Assembly (NCBI RefSeq): GCF_027244095.1
Contig: NC_069662.1
Coordinates: forward strand, 18,254,501-18,318,500
Direction: 5' to 3'
From: Hemicordylus capensis
Lineage: Eukaryota; Chordata; Lepidosauria; Squamata; Cordylidae
Length of the DNA: 64,000 bases
Positions within the stretch are counted from its first letter, which is position 1; every line of letters begins with the position of its first letter. Made by a program: the position numbers and the translations under genes. The notes below the pieces were generated by a model. The model made no database searches and was not told the DNA's origin. It saw only the letters and a list, made by a program, of their open reading frames with translations. Of the stretch, positions 1-11,151 are shown piece after piece.

Positions 1-304
1 TGGATTGGTTAGTCTTCTTAATGGACCCCCGTAACTAACGCGGCATGCAAGGATTCTCTTGCTCTCAGGATGTTGGAGATAAATTTTAATTAGAGTCTAG
101 GTGGACGTGTGGGGCCAGGTTGCACAAGAGGCCCATTTGTGGAAGCTTATTTGATCAGTTGGTGTCTCGTCCCAGGGTTTTGGTCTGAAGGCACGTGAGG
201 CAGCAGCCTTGCTGATGCTCAGCTGGTCTGAGTCTCGTTGGTACCTGGAAAGCAAGCTTATGAAATCACCCGGCTGTGTGTGCGTGCGTGCCACTGTCAA
301 CCTC

Positions 305-715
305 ACAATGCTTGGACCAATAGGAACCAAATTGGGTGCAGTTTGAGGGACACCTCAACGGCGTCGTTTGTGATGTCATCCACTCTGATTCAAGATGGCG
401 GACACGTAAAGGTTTGAGGTGCAGGTGGGCTAACTTGTGAACCACCTCACCGATTTGAACCAAACTAACTGCAGCTGTCGGGATACATAGGGATTTCTCA
501 GTGGTGTCGTTTGTAATGATGTCATCCATCCCGAGTCAAGAATATGGACAGTTGAGGCACATGGGCTAATTTGTGAACCTCCTAATCGATTGGTACAGTT
601 GTAGTGACACATAGGAACACCTCAACAGCATAATTTATGATAATGTCATCCACCCCAATTCAAGATGGCAAAAGTGTGAACATTTAAGGCTTGAAGTGGG
701 CTAACTTTTGAGCAT
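305..715. repeat. Degenerate tandem repeat, about 125-145-base unit, three copies
   Basis: The block GATGTCATCCA with flanking GTTTGTGAT and AAGATGG recurs with phase marks (GTCATCC) at 375, 521 and 645. Each unit also repeats GTGGGCTAACTTGTGAAC-like and CACCTCAACG-like text. Units differ by many bases, so the array is old. Confidence 0.8.
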
Positions 716-847
716 GGTAATTATCAATTAAGATGATAGTGGAAGGAAAAGTAGGCCGATTTTTTTCCTACCAGAATGACTTCTTTATTAGTACTTTAGC
801 TGTGATTTGGTCCTGTATGGTAGACTGTGAATGTTTAAACCATAAAG

Positions 848-993
848 CAGGGCTTCTCAAAGCTGGTGCCCCAGATGTTAATGGGACTACAGCTCCCATC
901 ATTGCCAGCCACAACAGTGAAAGGCCATTGTGGCTGGGGGTGATGGAAGTTGTAGTCCCTCCAGCATCCAGGGAACCCACTTTGGGAACCCTG
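848..993. mobile_element. hAT-type foldback MITE (ACTACAACTCCCA family)
   Basis: Starts CAGGGCTTCTCAAAG and ends CTTTGGGAACCCTG. The two arms carry ACTACAGCTCCCATCAT and its inverted partner GATGGAAGTTGTAGT. Confidence 0.75.
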
Positions 994-1323
994 CTCATGA
1001 GGACTGAGCTATTTCTTCCCTAAAAGTTTTATTAATGAGATCCGTTCATCATTCCTATCATCGTTGGGTCAATTCATAATCTTTATCATGCCCGTAACAT
1101 CTTGATACCTAATCAGGGAAGGCCCCTTGCGTTGGTGTGCTTATTTTGGTCACCCAATTCTTAGTGCTGCTCTTGTCAACTTGAGACTAGCAAATTGATG
1201 CCCCTAGCCCCGCCTACTGCCATCCCATCCTGATCCAGTGAATGAAAGAGATGCTTCGCCTCACCTGCCCCCCCCCTTAGCCCTTGTCAACAACTTCTGA
1301 TGTGGTTTACCCTCTTCACTCAG

Positions 1324-2315
1324 GTGGGGGTTCTGCTGGGACCACAGCAGCACCGTCCACAGACCCTTGGTCCTCTGGTCCAGCTCCTCCATCCCAAGGG
1401 AAACCCGCACCTGATCCTTGGGCTCCAGCCTCAACTTACACAGATCCCTGGGGGGGCTCCCCTTCGAAACCCAGCACCAACGGCACTGCAGGTGAGGGGG
1501 ATTGAGGGTGCCAAGGTTCCTGGGTTTCAAGGGAGGAGGGATTAGGACAAGCAGGTAGGGGAGCACATGACTCCTGGGTGCCGTATCTGCTGACTCAGGA
1601 GAGAAGAAAGGATCCAGGACTCCTAGATCAGAACCGTAAGGCATGGGGACGAGTACCTTCCCCTGCTCCCTGTTAACCCTACTGCCCCATCCCTCCCTCT
1701 TCCCCATTTCCCCTGTGCCTTGTCCCCCACTCCTTCAGCCGGCGGAGGCTTTGAGCAGTTTGGCAGCCCCGGGGACGGGGATGAATTCTCGGATTTCGAC
1801 AGCCTGCGCCCAGCATTGCCCAAATCCGGGAGCAGCACAGGTGAGCCCTGCTCCCTGCATGGCTCCACCCTCTTGCCTCTGACTTGCACCCCCTTGCATG
1901 CGCCCATCTCTCGCCTGCCAATGATCCTTACTCTCTCACTCCCATATCTGCCCGCCATTTGCTGTTCCACATGGGACTGGACTCCAGCCATTGCTCCTCA
2001 GCATGGAAGACCCCCATATCCCGTGGCTTTGATTCTCCCCTCTGCCAGCCCATTCTTGCTCTAGTACTGGCAACCCAAGGAACCAGTCTTGTCCTTGCAT
2101 GTGGTTTTAGGGGGTGTGTGTTTCTCTCTCCCTGGCATCTCTGACTCGGGGCCTACTTGAGGTATCGCATGACCTGGGTTGGAGCACGTGTCTGAGTATG
2201 CCAAACCGACCCCGGCCGGCTGCTTACTCACGCGTCAACCTCTGTGTTTGTGTTTTGTTTCCATATTCTTGGCTCTTCTGGATCTTCTCCTACCCCTCCC
2301 TGCCTGTCTTGTCTG

Positions 2316-2353
<38 letters not shown>

Positions 2354-4211
2354 GCTCCCGCTCCCCAGGTGAGCTCTCGCTCTTAGCTGGGGAAGTCCCC
2401 GTTTGTCGGGCTGGTGGTGGCACCGACAGCCCCAACGCTTTTGACATGGCCGCCATGAGCGGGTCACTGCCGGAGGCCTCCAAGCTGACACGCAAGACTC
2501 CAGAGTCGTTCCTGGGCCCCAACGCTGCCCTTGTGGACCTGGACTCGTTAGTCAGCAAACCCTCTGCCACCTCAAGCACCTCAAAGGCCTCCAATCCTTT
2601 TCTACCCCCAGGTAAGCTCTCGGGCACTTGGGATCCTCCTCTGTGGGTGGTCTGCAGGGTTAGAGCAGGGTGGGTTAGGCCGGCCAGGCTGGGAGGGAAG
2701 AGTTGAGCCTTGTCGCCCCTGGCAGGGGAGGGCATGGCCGGCAGCTGGCATCGGTACTCTCGGTGGTTCTCTGTCCTTGGGCCTTGTGGTTTGCAGCAGA
2801 GTGGAAAGCAGCCCTGGGTGTCTGCATTGTGCTGGCGGCGGGGAGTGAAAATCCTGCACCAATGCAGGTTTTCTTTTATATCGACTCCCTTCCTGCCCTG
2901 AACAGATGCTAAAGGGAGAAGGGGTGTGAGAGGAGAAAGGAAACGAGAAAAGGAGGAGAAAGAAACATGAAGTCAGAGCCAAAGGAGCAGGGGGGGGGAG
3001 CTCGCTCGCTCGCTCGCTCGCAAGGACCCCTGTTCTGTGAAGCAAGGCAGGAGTGGAACTGGGCATGGCCGACACTTGGGGATCGTGGAAAGAATTCTGA
3101 TTTGCATAGGGCCAGTATAATGGCTGCCCTCCTGCACTGTGGGAGAATCTGCATTCTATGGCAACACAAACTGGATTGTGCGGAGGGGTGGGATGTCCCA
3201 CAACTTCTGGGGAGCTGCGCTGGAGAACCCTGGCCTCAAAAGGCTGCTTCCTGGGGGGGAAGCTGGCCTACAGGGTAACAAAGGGGGGTGCCAGGTGCCT
3301 CTTCCTGGGAAGGAAGTTCCCAAGTCCAGCTGCAGCCACAGAAGCCTTGCCCTTGCAAGCCCCACTCTGCCTCTTTGGGCTGGGGCACCTGGCCAAGGGC
3401 CTCTGGTGATCTCTGCTACTGGACTGGTCCATGACGGGAGAAAGCAGTCTTCTGGGTTCCCCGCAGGGCCCCAGGCTGTTTAGAGCTGAGTAACAGGGAG
3501 CCAGGACATTGTTTTGCTTTTAAGTCTCAATGTAATTGAGTTGGGCAGGTTAAAATGGGGCAGGGCTGGCCTTCAGGAGGACTCCGTGGGTGGACGGATG
3601 GATTCGAGCAGGGGGTGCCCTCAAAGACAGCAGGGGTCTCAAACTGCCAGGGGTTGCTGAAGGGCAACTCCCACCATTCCCAGTCACAATGGCCAGCAGC
3701 TGGGGATGATGGGAGTTGTAGGCTGTGACATCTGCAGGAGGGCTGCAGTTTTGAGACCCCAGGGCTAGAACTTCCTTAGCAGGTCAGAGGACGGCAGGCA
3801 GTGGCCCAGGACTCCTGGGTTCCCTAACTCTTTTTTCCTCTCGCCTTGTTCTCCACTGCAGGGTCAGCCTCCGCCCCCACCCCGTCTGCCTCAGCCACAA
3901 ACCCGTTTCAGGCCACAGCGACCACCCCACTTTCACTCAACCAGCTCCGTGTCAGCCCCGTTCTCCCCCTATCCCAGCCCACACCCCCTGCCTTTCCTGC
4001 CACGGCTCCCATGGTCTCTGTGTCGCCCCTGGCCCCTGGGATGCCCCTCGCCTCGGTTTCCCCAATGGTGGGGGTGCAGACCTTGGGGGCTGTTCCACCT
4101 ATGGGGATCCCCGCCATGGGGCTGCCCCCTCAGAGCCTGCCACCTGCTGGCATCGTCCCCAGCAGCACCTCGGCCTCTGCCATGGGAAGCACCAACCCCT
4201 TCTTGCTATAA
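1324..4211 (+). CDS. EPN1: Epsin-1, 3' part (last four coding exons)
   Basis: Epsin-1 bends membrane and links ubiquitinated cargo, AP-2, clathrin and EH-domain proteins during clathrin-mediated endocytosis. The exons visible are 1324-1491, 1739-1840, 2369-2611 and 3862-4211 (stop TAA). Each is flanked by AG/GT, and every junction is phase 1, so the frame runs through. The first exon holds three DPW motifs (DPWSS, DPWAP, DPWGG), which bind the AP-2 appendage. The third holds the epsin signature [19 protein letters not shown], whose LVDLD fits a type I clathrin box. Three NPF motifs (SNPFLP, TNPFQA, TNPFLL) bind EH domains, and the protein ends in NPFLL as in mammalian EPN1. The ENTH domain and ubiquitin-interacting motifs would lie in exons upstream of the window, so the gene is cut by the window edge. 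EPN2 and EPN3 are less likely, given the very close match of this signature and the C-terminus to EPN1. Confidence 0.95.
2318..2351 (+). repeat. (CT)n microsatellite
   Basis: About 17 CT units ending 17 bases before the EPN1 exon at 2369, so it serves as that exon's pyrimidine tract. Confidence 0.95.
3631..3764. mobile_element. hAT-type foldback MITE in the last EPN1 intron
   Basis: Begins CAGGGGTCTCAAACTGCC and ends TTTTGAGACCCCAGG; arms contain CAACTCCCACCATTCCCAG and GATGATGGGAGTTGTAGG. Confidence 0.75.
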
Positions 4212-5883
4212 TCAGTGGGATCTCTTTGCCCTCATGGTGATTACCCCACCCACCCACCCCCTGTATTCCCAGTCTGCAGTGGGGCTCCTAAAATTCCACC
4301 CACAACAGGAGGCAGCTTGGTAAGAAGGAGGGGAGAGACTGAGGGAGTCCTCATTGCAAGTTCCTCTGCTCCCATGTTTGGGGCAGGTTGGGCTTTCCCA
4401 ACTGCATTTGGGGGCAGGCGAGTCGGCAGGGATCTCCTTCCCACCCACCCCTCCCCACCCCTTCTCTAGGTTGCTTTTCAGGGTGGTTGGGAAGATCCAT
4501 TCCTGCTGGGGGGGGGCAGTGGCACCTCACAACAGCTCGAGTGGAGGGTGAGAGTGACATAAGAGGGGAGAAGGCTAAGGAACCAGCAGAATGTGGGGGG
4601 GGGGGCATAGGGGTGGGAGTGGCCTTCTCCCCAGGTTTCCTTTGTCATGCTAACCAGCCCATTTCTGAAGGCAGAGGTAGAGGAGAACGCTCTGCTTCCT
4701 AAGTCTCTCTTCTGCCTCTGCGAAAGGGTCAGAAAGGGAAATAGCCCCCCACCCCCACCCTGTATTTTTAGGCCCTTGCAAGTAAAGTATTTTGTGGAGG
4801 GTGGAAGGGAGCGTATAGCCCCTTTTAAAAATCATGGTGTTTTTTCCCCTCTAGACCTCCCCTAACCTCCACACTTCCCCTTCCCACGCCCGCCCGCCCC
4901 TTGGCTGGGACCAGCCCTTCTCTGCCTTTTTTTTTTTTTTTTTTTGGAAGGGTGGTCATAGGGTGGGGGTGGGAGGTGAAATCCGTGAAGCCCCTCACTA
5001 CATAGGGGATGGTTGAGGCATGGGGAATATTTTGTCTCCTCCATCTCTGGGGCCAAAAGAGATACCACTAATCTACGGTCAGAGACCAAAGCTTGGATCT
5101 AGAAGGGGGAGCCTGGAGGGGGCAAAGCCACACCTTGGGATCTGCCCTCTGCAAATGCCCAGTCCTAAGAAAGCCCCCTTTTAATCAGGAGCACGGAGCC
5201 CTGTCAGTGTATCATGTCTTGGGGGAGCCTTGAAACAACCACTGCCGCCTTGTGTGAAGGGGGAACCTAGAAGCCACCAAAAGGACCCAGGATTTGAGAT
5301 TCTGGGCAACTGTCCAAAGGCTGCTTCTTGGGGCAAAACCAGTGCAGGAGAGGAGATGGCGGGTCTTTTTGGAAGCCCAGACTTGGCCAGATACTCCTGT
5401 GGATTTTGGAACAGTGGGACATAAAGCCACAACCCCTTTTGCCACTCTGTGGACTGCGACAGCCAGAAGGAGGAGCAGCGCGTGGCGTCTGAAAAAGGCA
5501 GCTGAGCCACACAGAGGGGAGGTGGCCGGAGCAGCAGCAGCTGCGCACTTTGTGTGGAAGGGATGGGGCGCTCACAACCCAAGGACCCCTCTTGCTCGCC
5601 CTCTCCACACTCTCTTCAGTGTGTTCCTACGCAGCCGTGCTGTCAACAACCCAAGTGGGAGCCCTCCTTCTCCCCACTCGGCTGTGTGTTTTGCTCCAGC
5701 GGCCGGTCCCACTCGGGCCCAGCGGAAGGCGCTGCGGCTGACTTTCCAGTGGCGCTCTGCCTTCATCTAACCAGCACAACGGACAGAAGCCGCAAGGACT
5801 CTTTGGACTGGTTGCAAAAGGAAGGCAAGGGGAGGTGGGCGGGCTGCTCCTGCCCCTCGTATGGCAGCCGCTGGCGGGGAAGG

Positions 5884-5950
5884 GGGTGTGTGTGTGTCAG
5901 AGGCTGTGTGCGTGTGTGTGTGCGTGTGCGTGCGTGTGTATGTATGTGTT
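5884..5950 (+). repeat. GT-rich tract in the EPN1 3'UTR
   Basis: GTGTGTGT runs interrupted by GC and TA steps. Confidence 0.85.
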
Positions 5951-6306
5951 GCTGCTGTGATCGTCAATTCCTGTTTTACGCTACGGGGAGCAGGGGATGC
6001 GCAGTCACTAGCACCCGGGACAATCTGCTAAATCCTTCATTCCTGCCCCCACCCCAGCCTCTTGCAGTTGTGTTTCTACAGTAGGTGGACTGTCCTCCTC
6101 CCTGTCTCCCCCACCTCCCCGTTGCCCAGCCAATCATGCTGGGGGATGATATTCCCCTAACACCAGTATATCTGAAGAATCATTGTGTCAGTGGTTGGGG
6201 TGGGGAGAGTGACCTTGGCTGTGTGTGACCCTCCCTTTCGGCTCTGTCTCCTCCCTCCCCCCCCCCCGCCTACTCTGGGTATGCATAAGAAAAATGCTAT
6301 TAATGA

Positions 6307-6312
6307 AATAAA
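6307..6312 (+). terminator. Candidate polyadenylation signal of EPN1
   Basis: AATAAA on the plus strand about 2.1 kb after the EPN1 stop codon. It lies at the point where unique sequence gives way to interspersed repeats. Confidence 0.45.
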
Positions 6313-6420
6313 TGAAATGAAAAGTCTTCTATGGCACCCAAAGCCTTTGGCCCCTGGGCTTGCTTTTTGTCGAAGGGGGAGGACCAGGCTTTGGGGGAGA
6401 AAGGCTGCTTGCGTTGAGAT

Positions 6421-6534
6421 CAGGGGTTCCCAACCTGGACTCCCAAGGTGCTGTTGGACTACGATTCCCATTATCCCCTACCACAGTGGCCAAAGGCTAA
6501 CAACATCTGGTGGGCCCCAGGTTGGGAACCTCCA
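6421..6534. mobile_element. hAT-type foldback MITE
   Basis: CAGGGGTTCCCAACCTGG at the left, CCAGGTTGGGAACCT at the right; the left arm holds ACTACGATTCCCATTATC. Confidence 0.75.
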
Positions 6535-6750
6535 GCTTAGATCATTGTGACTTGTAACAGATCCATACAAACACTGAGTTTCTCTTGAGATGATCAGTCC
6601 CTTTGCAGGCTTTGAGCTATGCTTTTACAAAATGGGTGTTAAACTGAGGCTGGAGTACTTCAACAGTGAGGAAAGGCCCTCAGCGGCTCTTTCCTCTTAT
6701 TGAGACGTGTCCATAGGTCACTTTCACAGGTCTAAAACATGAGGTAGCCA

Positions 6751-6877
6751 CCAGTGTCCCCTGTAATGGATTTTCAGGTGTTGGCTACAACTCCCATCAT
6801 CCCTAGCCGCAGAGTCTTTGGGGGTGCTGGGAGTTGTAGTCAACAACATCTGGAAATCCCTGTTACAGGGACACTGG
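6751..6877. mobile_element. Foldback MITE, CCAGTGTCCC-ended subfamily
   Basis: Ends CCAGTGTCCCCTGTAA and TTACAGGGACACTGG are inverted; inside, CTACAACTCCCATCATCCC and GGGAGTTGTAGTCAACA. Confidence 0.75.
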
Positions 6878-7051
6878 TAACCACCACTGCACACAAATAT
6901 AAGCTGCTCCTACCTTGATTGGGACCAACTGCAAATCACAAAGAAGTGAGCAAGCTCCTTCCAGGCTCTCCAGGACCTGAAATTTCCAAGTACCTCGATG
7001 CAACAAGCAGCACGTGGATAAATAATGTTCCTCTTCTATTTAAATTGGCAG

Positions 7052-7052
7052 T

Positions 7053-7133
<81 letters not shown>
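7052..7133 (+). repeat. (CT)n microsatellite
   Basis: About 40 uninterrupted CT units. Confidence 0.97.
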
Positions 7134-7138
<5 letters not shown>

Positions 7139-7539
7139 GATTGAAGTGCCAACTTTGTGGGGGGGAAAGAATAGGCAGTTTCTTCAATCCTATTATAGGC
7201 CTTGAGGTATCCTGTGCCGAGAGAGCTCTGCCTTTTTGCCCTGTTGAATGGCTTGCCCCCCACCCCCACCCCCACGGAAGGCAAAGGAGGCACTGATCAC
7301 CACTTTACTTTCTTCCTCCCTCCCTACAGGAGGATTGAGCTACCGAGGCAATCCTTTATAAACAGAGCGGCTGTTCTGCTGAGAACGCCTCTGTAACACA
7401 GAAGCAGGGTGGAGCTGGGATTTAACTAGTAGGCCCTGCAGTCTGGGAATGATTCGAGCTAGGGAGTAAGGGGGCTGTGGCTTATAATGCCCTGGGAACA
7501 TTATGCCTTGTGTCGCCAAACATTGTTCAGAAATGGTTG

Positions 7540-7632
7540 TCGTGAGTGTGAGGAGTAAGAGCGGGAGAGAGGGCATGCCCTCAACTCCTGCCTGTAGCCT
7601 TGGGCCTGATCCAGCAGGGCTGTTCTTATGAA
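7540..7632 (+). mobile_element. CR1 LINE 3' end fragment
   Basis: Contains GGGCATGCCCTCAACTCCTG and GGGCCTGATCCAGCAGGGCT followed by GTTCTTATGAA, the tail shared with the longer CR1 copies in this window. Confidence 0.65.
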
Positions 7633-8349
7633 GTTGGATGGGGCTACCTTGGAGCCCCAGACCCAGAGGGGAGAGGAACCTTTTCCCACCCTATTTTCCC
7701 CTCAAAAACTTGGGGCTCTCCCTGTCCAGGGAGAGCCGCAGAACTCCTCTTGCCTTTTTATATGTGGTCTTGTATATGTGAAACAGCCAGGCCTGTTTTC
7801 TGCTTCCCTTGGCCCTGTGCACAGGAAGACACTCAGGCCTGCTTTGTGTGTGCTGCAGAAGAATGTGGCCGGAGAATGGGCCGTACCATTTCAGGCTGCA
7901 AGTGTGTGTGTCGGAGGACTTATTTATTTCAGGGGAATGATATCCTGCCTTTTAAGCGCAAAGGCCTCACAAGATGACGGATACAAATGATAATAAAATG
8001 TCACGATGAAAACCGACTTGGAAGCACAAGAACATAGCAATTGAAACCTACCATTGTTATAAAAGGTTCAGTTAAAGGCCTCGGATAGGGATGTTTCCGA
8101 CAGCCAGCAAGAGGCATGCCAAATCTCCTGGGGTGGGGGGTGGAACCCCACAGTTGTGCTGCCCCAGAGAACACCCTGCCTTTAGTTATTGCCGACTGAA
8201 TCGGCAACAGTGGCAGGCCAGAAAGTTTGCAGGAAGAAGGTAAGGCAAGAGCCTGCACTTTAAAGGGGCTGGATCCCTTCTCCTGCTTCACTTTGCTGGC
8301 AGCACAAGGGGCCGTTTGATTGCAGACGCCCAATGCCTGCTGCCTACAC

Positions 8350-8545
8350 GGAGGGGACAGTCACTCCGTGGCAGAGCATCTGCTTTCCATACCGAAAGTC
8401 ACAGGTTCAGTCCTCGGCACCTCCAGATAGGACTGGGGGAAACAACTGCTTGAAACTTTGGAGAGCGGCTGCCAGTCAGTGTATGTGTCAACCATGCTAA
8501 GCTAGCGGGACCAGCTCAGAAGGCAGCACCTTATGGACCTTCTTT
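8350..8545 (+). mobile_element. tRNA-headed Sauria-type SINE
   Basis: The head has a tRNA-like A box (TCCGTGGCAGAGCATCTG) and B box (AGGTTCAGTCC); the body GCTGCCAGTCAGTGT and tail AAGGCAGCACCTTATG match other copies here. Confidence 0.75.
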
Positions 8546-9024
8546 ACCTCTTTCTTCCTCCCCTCCAACATGGATCATGTCCCTGCATCTGAGGGAGCTT
8601 TGAAAAAGTGGGGGTGGCCCCTGAACCTCCACACTTGGGCTTGTTAACTCTGAGATGAATAGTGACTGAGTTTCTAGCGGGACCGTTAAATGTTCTAAGC
8701 CAGGGTCTCCTGCAACATCACTGAATACTGACCTGAAAGTCTTAGATTGTGTGTGTTTGTACTCGGTTCAAGATTTGCACCCTTCTGTCCTCTGTGAGAC
8801 TGAACAGGATTCAGCAGTGATGTAACATGGTCTGGAGGGGGACCCACGTTCCATAACTGAACATTGCCCCTCACTTTTTGCGGCACCTACTTTTTAATTT
8901 TCTTGGCAGCGCCTGCCTGCCTGCCTCCCCACCAGCATGCATAGGGCCAGGGCTGGGGTGCAGTCCACCCACCCTTGTCAGTGCTGGCAAAGCCAATGAT
9001 GGCTAATTATGTCAGCATAGAGCA

Positions 9025-9152
9025 AGCCTGTTTGACTTTGGCCCTCCCAGCTGTTTTAGACTACAACTCCCATAATCCCCAGCCACAGTTGCCAATAGTC
9101 ATGGATTATGGGAGCTGTAGGCCAACATCTGCAGATGTTGAGTGGCCCTGGT
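9025..9152. mobile_element. hAT-type foldback MITE with 8-base target duplication
   Basis: Flanked by ATAGAGCA at 9017-9024 and 9153-9160. Arms: CTACAACTCCCATAATCCCC and GGATTATGGGAGCTGTAGG. Confidence 0.85.
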
Positions 9153-9394
9153 ATAGAGCAACAAGTGCCAAGTGGTGGCATCATTGGCCCTCATCCGCTT
9201 TGCCAGCACTGACCAGGGTGGGCAGATGGCTCCGGCCCCATATGCATCAGCTGGGAAATGGTGCTGGGAGGAGCGGGGGTCAACAGGTGGGCGGTCCTTA
9301 GCAGCCCCTCTTCTCAAAGGGGCCTGGGGCAGCCCATGTTCTTAGAACACGGCCACCCAATTACAGTTATGCCCCTGTGATCCAGAGAGAGAAT

Positions 9395-9485
9395 CTCTTC
9401 CTTGTGATTTGTATCCTGCTTTTTGACCCAAGTCTCCAAAGCAGTTTACAGCATTTATAAAATGCAACCCTTCTATTAAACAATG
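9395..9485 (-). mobile_element. LINE tail fragment
   Basis: GATTTGTATCCTGC and AAAGCAGTTTACAGCATTTA resemble the L2-like tail seen elsewhere here in reverse (TGTAAACTGC). Confidence 0.45.
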
Positions 9486-9964
9486 AAGCTTTGAAAGCAT
9501 GAAAGAAATGGGACTGAACTCAAAAACAACACAGAAGCGTGCCCCCCCCCCGCCGCATCTACCTTAATCTGAAAAAGTCCCTGAAAAAAGAAATAGGGGG
9601 TGTTTGGCTCGAACCTTTCTCCCTTATTTGCTAGCTTGTTACTTGCAGAGAGCTTTGTTTTTTTAAACCTGCAGGAGCATCCAAAACTGGTACCTCCACC
9701 TTCCGTCTGAAATGATAACAGTCCAGCCTACCCCTTCAGCATCCGTACCCTTCATCCTGCTGCATGTGTGGACCAGGCCTCAGCTGATACTAGAGCAGGC
9801 ATGTGATGGTGTCTTCATTCGCTCCCTGTTCTTGCATACCGTGTCGCTGCTTCACTGGCGTCCTTCAATATATTCAGTGCTTGTGCAGTTGGGCTCACCG
9901 TGACTTCCGTGTATTGTTCAGACATACATTATCTTAGTCTTTACAGTACTCCATCAGATTGGCC

Positions 9965-10105
9965 AGGGGTTCTCCAACATGGATCCCCAGATATTGTTGG
10001 ATGACAGCTTCCTTCATTCCCAGCCACAATGGTCAGCAGTGGCAGGGGAATATGGGAGTTGTTGTCCAATGTCATTGGGGGTCCCATGTTTGAGAACCCA
10101 TAAGG
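9965..10105. mobile_element. hAT-type foldback MITE
   Basis: CAGGGGTTCTCCAACATGG opens it and CCATGTTTGAGAACCC closes it; the middle has GATGACAGCTTCCTTCATTC and ATATGGGAGTTGTTGTCC. Confidence 0.7.
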
Positions 10106-10204
10106 TAGGCCAGACATAATCATTCTGGTGCTGTAGATGAAAGCTTGAGGCTGAGGTAAAAGAGAGATTTGTCTAAGATCACTCTGTGGGTTGCGAGACT
10201 TCAA

Positions 10205-10420
10205 CTGTTTATCCTTTCTCCCAAGGAGCTCAGGGCAGTGTCTGTAGTTTTCTCCTCATACATATTTTATCATCACAGCAACCCTGTGAGGTGGGTTAGG
10301 TTGAGGGGGGCAGAGACTGGCCCAAGAGTTTCATGGCCAAGTGGGTATTTAGCATAGAGAGGCTGGCTCCACTAAGAACCTTCTGCCTCATGGCTCAGAG
10401 CTTTAACCACTACATGTCTC
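10205..10420 (-). mobile_element. MIR-like CORE SINE
   Basis: In reverse it carries a tRNA-like head, then CTGGCCC, then CCTAACCCACCTCACAGGG and GCTGTGATGATAAAA. Diverged copy. Confidence 0.6.
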
Positions 10421-11151
10421 TCAGATAATGGCAGGGAGAATGTTCTAGCTAGAATGGTCCAGAATGTTCTAGGTTCACTCAGCTCTTATTATCTTGAATC
10501 ATGCACAGATTATTGCATTTCTCTCATATAGTTTTGATTGCCATCCACCACAAAGAACAATCCTGCCATTAGAATACAAGTGTGGCAAGAACCCACTTAT
10601 TTTGCCATGGTATGTCATCTCTTTGCTCTCCCTTCTGCCTCTGATTCACCATTCAGTGTGCCAGCGAAAAATAAGTTGAAATTTTCTCTGGAGTTGCCAG
10701 TTCAGGGAACTCTGGCCACATCAACAGGCCCTCTGGATGGCTAATAGCCCTGAATCTGTTGAATCTTAGGCATCCCTCTGTTTCTTGATTTTGGAGGGAG
10801 CCGGAATGATAGGGTAGATGTGGAGGAGGTGTGTCAGAGTCAGGCATGTGTGTTGGTTCATACATGCATATACATTGCTTAACCACTCAGTTACTCATGG
10901 TCAAACAGTACAAAGTGGTTCAGTTTAAATGTGTTGATTTGTGGTGGGGGAGTGATGGGGTGGGGTGAAGGTGGCATCTGAAGCGATTACTATACTCTGG
11001 TTCTGGCTTACTTGCATGTGCGTTTGATGCTGAGGTTGCCTCTCGTTCCCTAAAAATAAGGCATGTTGCTGATTCAGAACTTATGAAAAACCACCTGTTA
11101 ATTTTTTAATCTCCTGCGTCATTACCTGCTAGCTGGTATGGGACGTTTGAA

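Larger units (their letters stand above)
4212..6312 (+). other. EPN1: Probable EPN1 3'UTR
   Basis: No coding signal follows the EPN1 stop. The stretch is GC-rich and interspersed-repeat-poor compared with the rest of the window. It holds several C runs, a T run at about 4927-4945 and a GT-rich tract at 5884-5950. The first AATAAA in a sensible place is at 6307-6312, just before the first MITE at 6421. The end is inferred, not shown. Confidence 0.5.

Noticed and set aside
2179-2735. Arg-Glu or Ser-Leu repeat proteins over the CT microsatellites (2318, 7052)
   Set aside because: Low-complexity translation of dinucleotide repeats.
11105-11110. ATTAAA on minus as poly(A) signal of the IZUMO-like gene
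   Set aside because: It is only about 40 bases after the stop and is a weak variant; possible, but not supported enough to list.
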